Source of the DNA: Parabacteroides sp.
Lineage (GTDB): Bacteria; Bacteroidota; Bacteroidia; Bacteroidales; Tannerellaceae
Length of the DNA stretch: 36,008 nt
Direction: 5' to 3'
Assembly: GCA_021204335.1 (NCBI GenBank)
Contig: JAJPZM010000457.1
Coordinates: 1-36,008, forward strand
Each line of letters opens with the position of its first letter. Within the stretch, counting starts at the first letter, position 1. The notes below the pieces were generated by a model that was not told the DNA's origin, did not search any database, and was given only the letters and a program-made list of their open reading frames with translations. A program made the position numbers and the translations under genes. Below, in pieces: positions 31,081 to 36,008 of this stretch.

Positions 31081-32631
31081 ATGTTAGACTCATCAATGAA
31101 AAATCAGTTATTCGGTATCTTTGGCGGATTAACGAACGAATATATATTCGATGTAAAGGTCTCTCCCGAACATGAGAGCCGCAATGAGTTGTTGGAACTG
31201 TTGAATGATGTCGCTTCCTGTTCCGATAAACTCTCCGTACAGGTAAACGATGGCGAAGGGCTGGAATTTACCTTGTTGAAGAATGGGGAAAAGACTGGCA
31301 TTAAGTTCCGCGCCGTCCCCAACGGACATGAGTTTACCTCTTTGCTGTTGGCCGTCCTCAATAGCGACGGCAAAGGAAAGAACATTCCCGACGAAAGCAT
31401 TTGTAACCGCGTGAAAGCCCTCAACGGCCCGGTCAAACTGACTACTTACGTGTCGCTGACCTGCACCAACTGCCCCGATGTCGTTCAGGCACTCAACGTA
31501 ATGGTTGCGCTGAACCCACAGATCACGCACGAAACGGTAGACGGCGCCATCAACCAGAAAGAAGTGGAAGCCATGAAAGTGCAAGGCGTCCCTTCCGTCT
31601 TTGCCGACGGCAAGCTGATTCATGTAGGTCGTAGTGACTTCGGTGAACTGTTGGCCAAGCTGGAAGCACAATACGGAGTGAAAGAAGAGGCTTTGCCCGT
31701 TCTTGAAAAAAGTTACGACGTCATCGTTGTAGGCGGAGGCCCTGCCGGAAGTGCAGCCGCTATCTATACCGCCCGCAAAGGTTTGAATGTGGCCGTAATA
31801 GCCGATCGCGTAGGTGGCCAGGTGAAGGAAACGGTCGCTATCGAAAACCTGATCTCCGTTCCTCAGACAACCGGGCAGCAACTGGCGCTCGACCTGATGT
31901 CGCATATGAAAGATTATCCGATCGACGTTCTCGAACATCGTCGGGTAGAAAAGGTGGAACTGGCAGGACGCGATAAAATATTGACAACTTCAACCGGAGA
32001 TAAACTGATTGCCCCCGCCGTCATTGTTGCTACCGGTGCAAGCTGGCGTAAACTGAACGTTCCCGGTGAAATGAAATATATCGGCCGCGGCGTTGCTTTC
32101 TGTCCGCATTGCGACGGCCCGTTCTATAAAGGAAAGCACGTAGCCGTTGTAGGTGGTGGCAATTCGGGTATCGAAGCAGCGATCGATCTGGCAGGTATCT
32201 GCTCCAAAGTAACTGTTTTTGAATTTATGGATGAGCTGAAAGCCGACCAGGTATTGCAGGACAAACTGTATAGTCTGCCGAATGTGGAAGTCTTTAAGAG
32301 TTCGCAGACAATGGAAGTGATCGGCAACGGATCGAAGGTAACCGGTATCCGTGTGAAAGACCGTAAGACGGAACAGGAGCGTACCGTCGAGCTGGATGGT
32401 ATATTCGTACAGATCGGTTTGGCTGCCAACAGCGGCCCGTTCCGCGAAGTAGTCGATACGAATCGTCCGGGCGAGATTGTGATCGATTCCCTTTGCCGTA
32501 CCAGTGTGCCGGGGATATATGCCGCCGGTGATGTATCTACCGTCCCCTATAAGCAGATCATCATCTCTATGGGCGAAGGAGCAAAGGCTGCATTGACAGC
32601 GTTCGACGACAGGATACGTGGAATAGTCTAG
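31081..32631 (+). CDS. ahpF: Alkyl hydroperoxide reductase subunit F
   Basis: Thioredoxin-like CTNCPDVV; VVGGGPAGSAAAIYTARKG; CPHCDGPFYKGKHVAVVGGGNSGIEAAIDLAG; VPGIYAAGDVSTVPYKQI. Ends at a TAG followed by another in-frame TAG. Confidence 0.96.
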   Translation: MLDSSMKNQLFGIFGGLTNEYIFDVKVSPEHESRNELLELLNDVASCSDKLSVQVNDGEGLEFTLLKNGEKTGIKFRAVPNGHEFTSLLLAVLNSDGKGKNIPDESICNRVKALNGPVKLTTYVSLTCTNCPDVVQALNVMVALNPQITHETVDGAINQKEVEAMKVQGVPSVFADGKLIHVGRSDFGELLAKLEAQYGVKEEALPVLEKSYDVIVVGGGPAGSAAAIYTARKGLNVAVIADRVGGQVKETVAIENLISVPQTTGQQLALDLMSHMKDYPIDVLEHRRVEKVELAGRDKILTTSTGDKLIAPAVIVATGASWRKLNVPGEMKYIGRGVAFCPHCDGPFYKGKHVAVVGGGNSGIEAAIDLAGICSKVTVFEFMDELKADQVLQDKLYSLPNVEVFKSSQTMEVIGNGSKVTGIRVKDRKTEQERTVELDGIFVQIGLAANSGPFREVVDTNRPGEIVIDSLCRTSVPGIYAAGDVSTVPYKQIIISMGEGAKAALTAFDDRIRGIV

Positions 32632-32670
32632 GCGCGAACAGTTTAGATCGTTAGTAAGATAAGAGGTAGG

Positions 32671-32715
32671 ATGTCCAATATTTAGACAGTAGTGTCTAAT
32701 TATTGGACATTTTTG
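32671..32715 (+). terminator. Terminator after ahpF
   Basis: ATGTCCAATATTTAGACA (32671-32688) / TGTCTAATTATTGGACAT (32693-32710), 17/18 paired, then TTTTTG. Confidence 0.8.
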
Positions 32716-32838
32716 TTTTCGTTTCGAAAGTGTACTGCATTGTTTTTTTAGCTGTTTAATGGTATTGGCACGTTATTTGAATTACAGTTGTTCCAAACAT
32801 GTATTATCATCATTAGTTAATCCATAATATACTGTGTT

Positions 32839-35203
32839 ATGAAAACTATTATTCGAAACTTTCTGAGCGTATTACGGCGCTTCCGAATGGCAATGATATT
32901 AAACGTTGCCGGTCTGGCTGTCGCTTTTGCTGCTTTTATCGTCATCCTTATACAGGTAAACTTCGAACGCAACTTCGACCGTTGCTATCCTACTTCCGGA
33001 CGGATTTTCCGAGTGGACCTGAATAGAGCCGGAGTGTTTGGAACCATACTGCCCCGCGGATTTGTTGAAACCGTTATACCTTCCTCTCCTCATATCGAGG
33101 CGGGAACTTTGGTGACACCCAACTTCGGCATGGGGGCGCTTATCTGTCGGTAGAAAAGAATGGCGAACGTTTCGGTTTTAAAGAGATTGTAACGACTTGC
33201 CACCCTACGCTGCCGAAAATCTTTGGCTTCACAATCCTCGATGGTGACATCGATTGCCTGAAAGCTCCAGAAAAGGTGATAATCCCGGAAAGCCTGGCAA
33301 CTAAGTTGTTTGGCGAAGGCTCCGTAATAGGCAAGCCTCTGTTGGCGGAGGAAGGGATCTGGACGAAAGAGGCAACCAGTTTCACTGTCGGAGCCGTCTA
33401 TAAGGATCTTCCGGCAAATACCCAGTTGCATAACGTTATTTATACGGCTATCGATCCGGGGTATATGGCTTCTAACTTTATGGCCAGCAACTAGGTTTGT
33501 TACCTTTTGCTCGACGATCCGGCATCAGCCGCCGACGTAGCCGATAACTTCAACCGGAATTTCGATTTCTCAAAGATAGGCGGCAAGGAAGATGATCAGT
33601 ATATCAGTCTGACGCCCCTGACCGATATTTATTATAAGAATGAGACGCAGGATGGTGGTACGTTCCGTAGCGGGAACAAAGAAGTAGCCCTGTTGCTCTT
33701 TGGAATCGCTTTACTGATTATTATCGTGGCGGCCATTAACTTCACTAATTTCAGTACGGCACTGGCGCCTATGCGTATCAAGAGTATCAATACCCAGAAA
33801 GTACTGGGCAGCTCGGATGCGCTGTTGCGCAGGGCTTTATTGGCGGAAGCAGCTATTATCAGTATGATTGCTTGGGGGATGAGCCTGTTTATTGTCTGGG
33901 GACTGGGGTCGACAGATGTTCTACCTTTTGTGGAGGCCAATTTGAATTTGCAGGCTAACTGGCCGGTTATTATCCTATCCGGCGTGATTGCTTTGCTGAC
34001 CGGGTTGATAGTCGGAATTTATCCGTCTTATTATATTACTTCTTTCCCGCCGGCGTTGGTCTTGAAAGGCAGTTTCGGATTGTCTCCTTCCGGGAAGTAT
34101 CTGCGTACGGCTTTGATCGGTATCCAGTTTGTGGTGTCTATCGTATTGATCATTGGCTCCAGCTTCGTGCGTTTGCAAAACAGTTATATGCGCGATTTCT
34201 CTCTGGGATTCGATAAAGACCAGGTGGCAATCGTGGAACTGAACGGGACATTATATAACGAACATCATGAAACATACGTCAACCGCCTGAAGGAATATCC
34301 GGGTATCGAAGACGTGGCCTTTGCCCGGGAAAAGGTGGCAGCCAAAGACGGATACAATACGAACAGTGCGAATTATAAAGGCAAAGATTTCAGTTATTTT
34401 ATGATTATCTGTTCTTACAACTTCCTGGATGTGATGGGGATTCCTATTCTGGAAGGACGCGATTTCTCGAAAGCAGATGAATTGTCCAGCGAGATGGCGG
34501 TGGTCTTTAATAAATCGGCTTACGTAAATATGAACATGCAGGCGGGCGATTTGCTCTATGAACAGCAGGGACGTATGATCGGCTTTTCGGATGAAGTAAA
34601 GTTTACCTCTCTTCGCAATGGGGAGAATAATATTGCTTTTACCGTAGGTAACTTCGGTTATCCGATGCCTGTTTCTTATATCCGTTTCAAAGCAGGTTCG
34701 GATATTCGCGCGGCTGTCGATCATGTTCGCAGCACTTTAAAAGACTTCGATCCGTCGTATCCGTTCAATATCGAATTCTACGATCAGATATTCGACCAGC
34801 TTTATCATAAAGAGGAAAACCTGCGCAGCTTGGTGACTATTTTAGTATTCTGGTAATTATCATTTCCCTGGTGGGCGTATTCGGCCTGGTTGTTTTCGAT
34901 ACGCAATATCGCCGGAAAGAGATCGGTATCCGTAAGGTGCATGGTGCTACGGTCGGGGAGATACTGGCCATGTTTAATAAGACTTACTTGCGAATTGTTG
35001 CAATCTGTTTCGTGGTAGCGGCTCCGATCGCCTGGTTCGGTGTGAAGAAATGGCTGGAAAGTTTCTCTTATAAAACGCCGGTTTATTGGTGGGTATTTTT
35101 GATCGCTTTGCTGATCGTTGCCGGCATAACCATGCTGACCGTCACCTTCCAAAACTGGAAAGCGGCTAATGCCAATCCGGTGAATAGTATTAAGTCGGAG
35201 TGA
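32839..35203 (+). pseudogene. FtsX/MacB-like ABC transporter permease, two frameshifts plus in-frame TAG (33492-33494)
   Basis: FLSVLRRFRMAMILNVAGLAVAFAAFIVILIQVNFERNFD; GKYLRTALIGIQFVVSIVLIIGSSFV; FGLVVFDTQYRRKEIGIRKVHGATVGEIL. Frameshifts near 33135 (G-run, one short) and 34846 (T-run, one short). Confidence 0.88.
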
Positions 35204-35338
35204 AGATAATGGCAGGAGATTGCTTTCACGTTTCACATTCATTGTAATAGGCTAAGAAATAGTAAGATACGGTGAACCCTATTGCCTTCATCCGGGCAAT
35301 GCTGATCAGCCGAAAAAAGACCAGTCTTTTAAACTCAA

Positions 35339-35372
35339 AAGTCCCTTATTTTGAAATCAAAACTAGGGACTT
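35339..35372. repeat. Hairpin-forming inverted repeat
   Basis: AAGTCCCTTATTTTGA AA TCAAAACTAGGGACTT, 14/16 complementary. Confidence 0.75.
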
Positions 35373-35405
35373 AACATTTCAAAACACCCTACCTTTAAAA
35401 ATGGG

Positions 35406-35462
35406 TGCCTATCCGTTTGTCATCTGATGCCTACCCGTTTACCTTTCGGTGCCTATTCGTTT
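35406..35462. repeat. Three direct repeats with 22-bp period, core TGCCTAYYCGTTT
   Basis: TGCCTATCCGTTT (35406), TGCCTACCCGTTT (35428), TGCCTATTCGTTT (35450). Confidence 0.85.
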
Positions 35463-35683
35463 TTTACGAGTGGTCGTTTAGGACACTCTGTCGTGTTTTT
35501 CTTAAAAAAAGCCAAAATAATTCTCCTTTCACTCTAATTTGCTATGTTTCAGCCAGCTGAAGGCTGTGAAATGTGACACCTAATGTTGAAATTGCTTTGT
35601 AGGGTGCTGTTTTTTGACTGATTTAAGGGGCGCAGCATTATAGTATTGGTCATCCAGGACACTCAAGCCGATGGGCATGACAC

Positions 35684-35774
35684 TATAATGCCGGCTTCTT
35701 CCCTGTATAGTGCCGGCTTGCACCCTAAAGGGTGGCACTCTCTACTCTATAGCCCACAACTCTCTACGCTATGG
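35684..35774. repeat. Two further pairs of 22-bp-period direct repeats
   Basis: TATAATGCCGGCTT (35684) and TATAGTGCCGGCTT (35706); ACTCTCTACTCTATAG (35737) and ACTCTCTACGCTATGG (35759). Confidence 0.8.
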
Positions 35775-35831
35775 GGTAAAAGCCGCGCGGTTTTCAGGAA
35801 AAAAGCGTAAATCTTTTCTTCCATAACTGCC

Positions 35832-35867
35832 GACGCGAATCTATTGTTTGACGCGGATGACGCGAAT
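35832..35867. repeat. GACGCGRAT repeat cluster
   Basis: GACGCGAAT, GACGCGGAT, GACGCGAAT within 36 bp. Confidence 0.75.
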
Positions 35868-36008
35868 TTAGAAAATAATGAATCATCCTCTCCCTATACG
35901 CGCGTACATTTTAATATAGATTTACAACATCGGGAGCAGTGAAAATGGGAATGCTTGATTTAATCAGGGTTCTGAGCGATTTAGCCATTTGGCTGAAACC
36001 TGCATGAG

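Noticed and set aside
4377-33494. Possible recoding or suppression of TAG (six of nine internal stops are TAG)
   Set aside because: TAA and TGA interrupt genes in the same way, frameshifts are equally common, and TAG appears to be the genuine terminator of the monooxygenase gene (11672-11674, followed by a terminator) and of ahpF (32629-32631). No suppressor tRNA was seen in the window.
35406-35774. CRISPR array
   Set aside because: Repeat cores of 13-16 nt at a 22-bp period with different cores leave only 6-9 nt between repeats, far too short for spacers, and no cas gene is present.
1-36008. rRNA, tRNA, IS element or phage genes
   Set aside because: No tRNA cloverleaf, rRNA segment, transposase, integrase or phage structural protein was recognised on either strand by reading; a tRNAscan or IS search would be needed to be certain.

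Overview
This window looks like a Bacteroidales chromosome, Parabacteroides-like by gene content and TAnnTTTG -7 promoter motifs. The genus is inferred, not tested. From left to right it holds: a disrupted SusD/SusC pair (-); a glycerophosphodiester phosphodiesterase plus GH20 hexosaminidase pair (+, both interrupted by in-frame TAG); a phosphate-porin and PstS pair, each preceded by an 11-bp-period Pho-box-like array; a nitronate monooxygenase-like gene; a DUF3868/OmpA-like protein; a tandem duplication of a three-gene module (two-domain Rid/YjgF protein, RIC/hemerythrin-like protein, LuxR-type regulator with a receiver lacking the phospho-acceptor Asp); a co-directional imelysin / di-heme oxidoreductase / porin / c-type cytochrome lipoprotein cluster; pflB-pflA; a CDF transporter; ahpC-ahpF; a disrupted FtsX/MacB-like permease; and a repeat-rich non-coding right end with several 22-bp-period repeats. 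The candidate for an undescribed system is the duplicated Rid-hemerythrin-pseudoreceiver module next to the iron/heme genes. A large share of the genes carry single nonsense changes or 1-nt homopolymer frameshifts, so either real pseudogenisation or assembly error must be resolved first.
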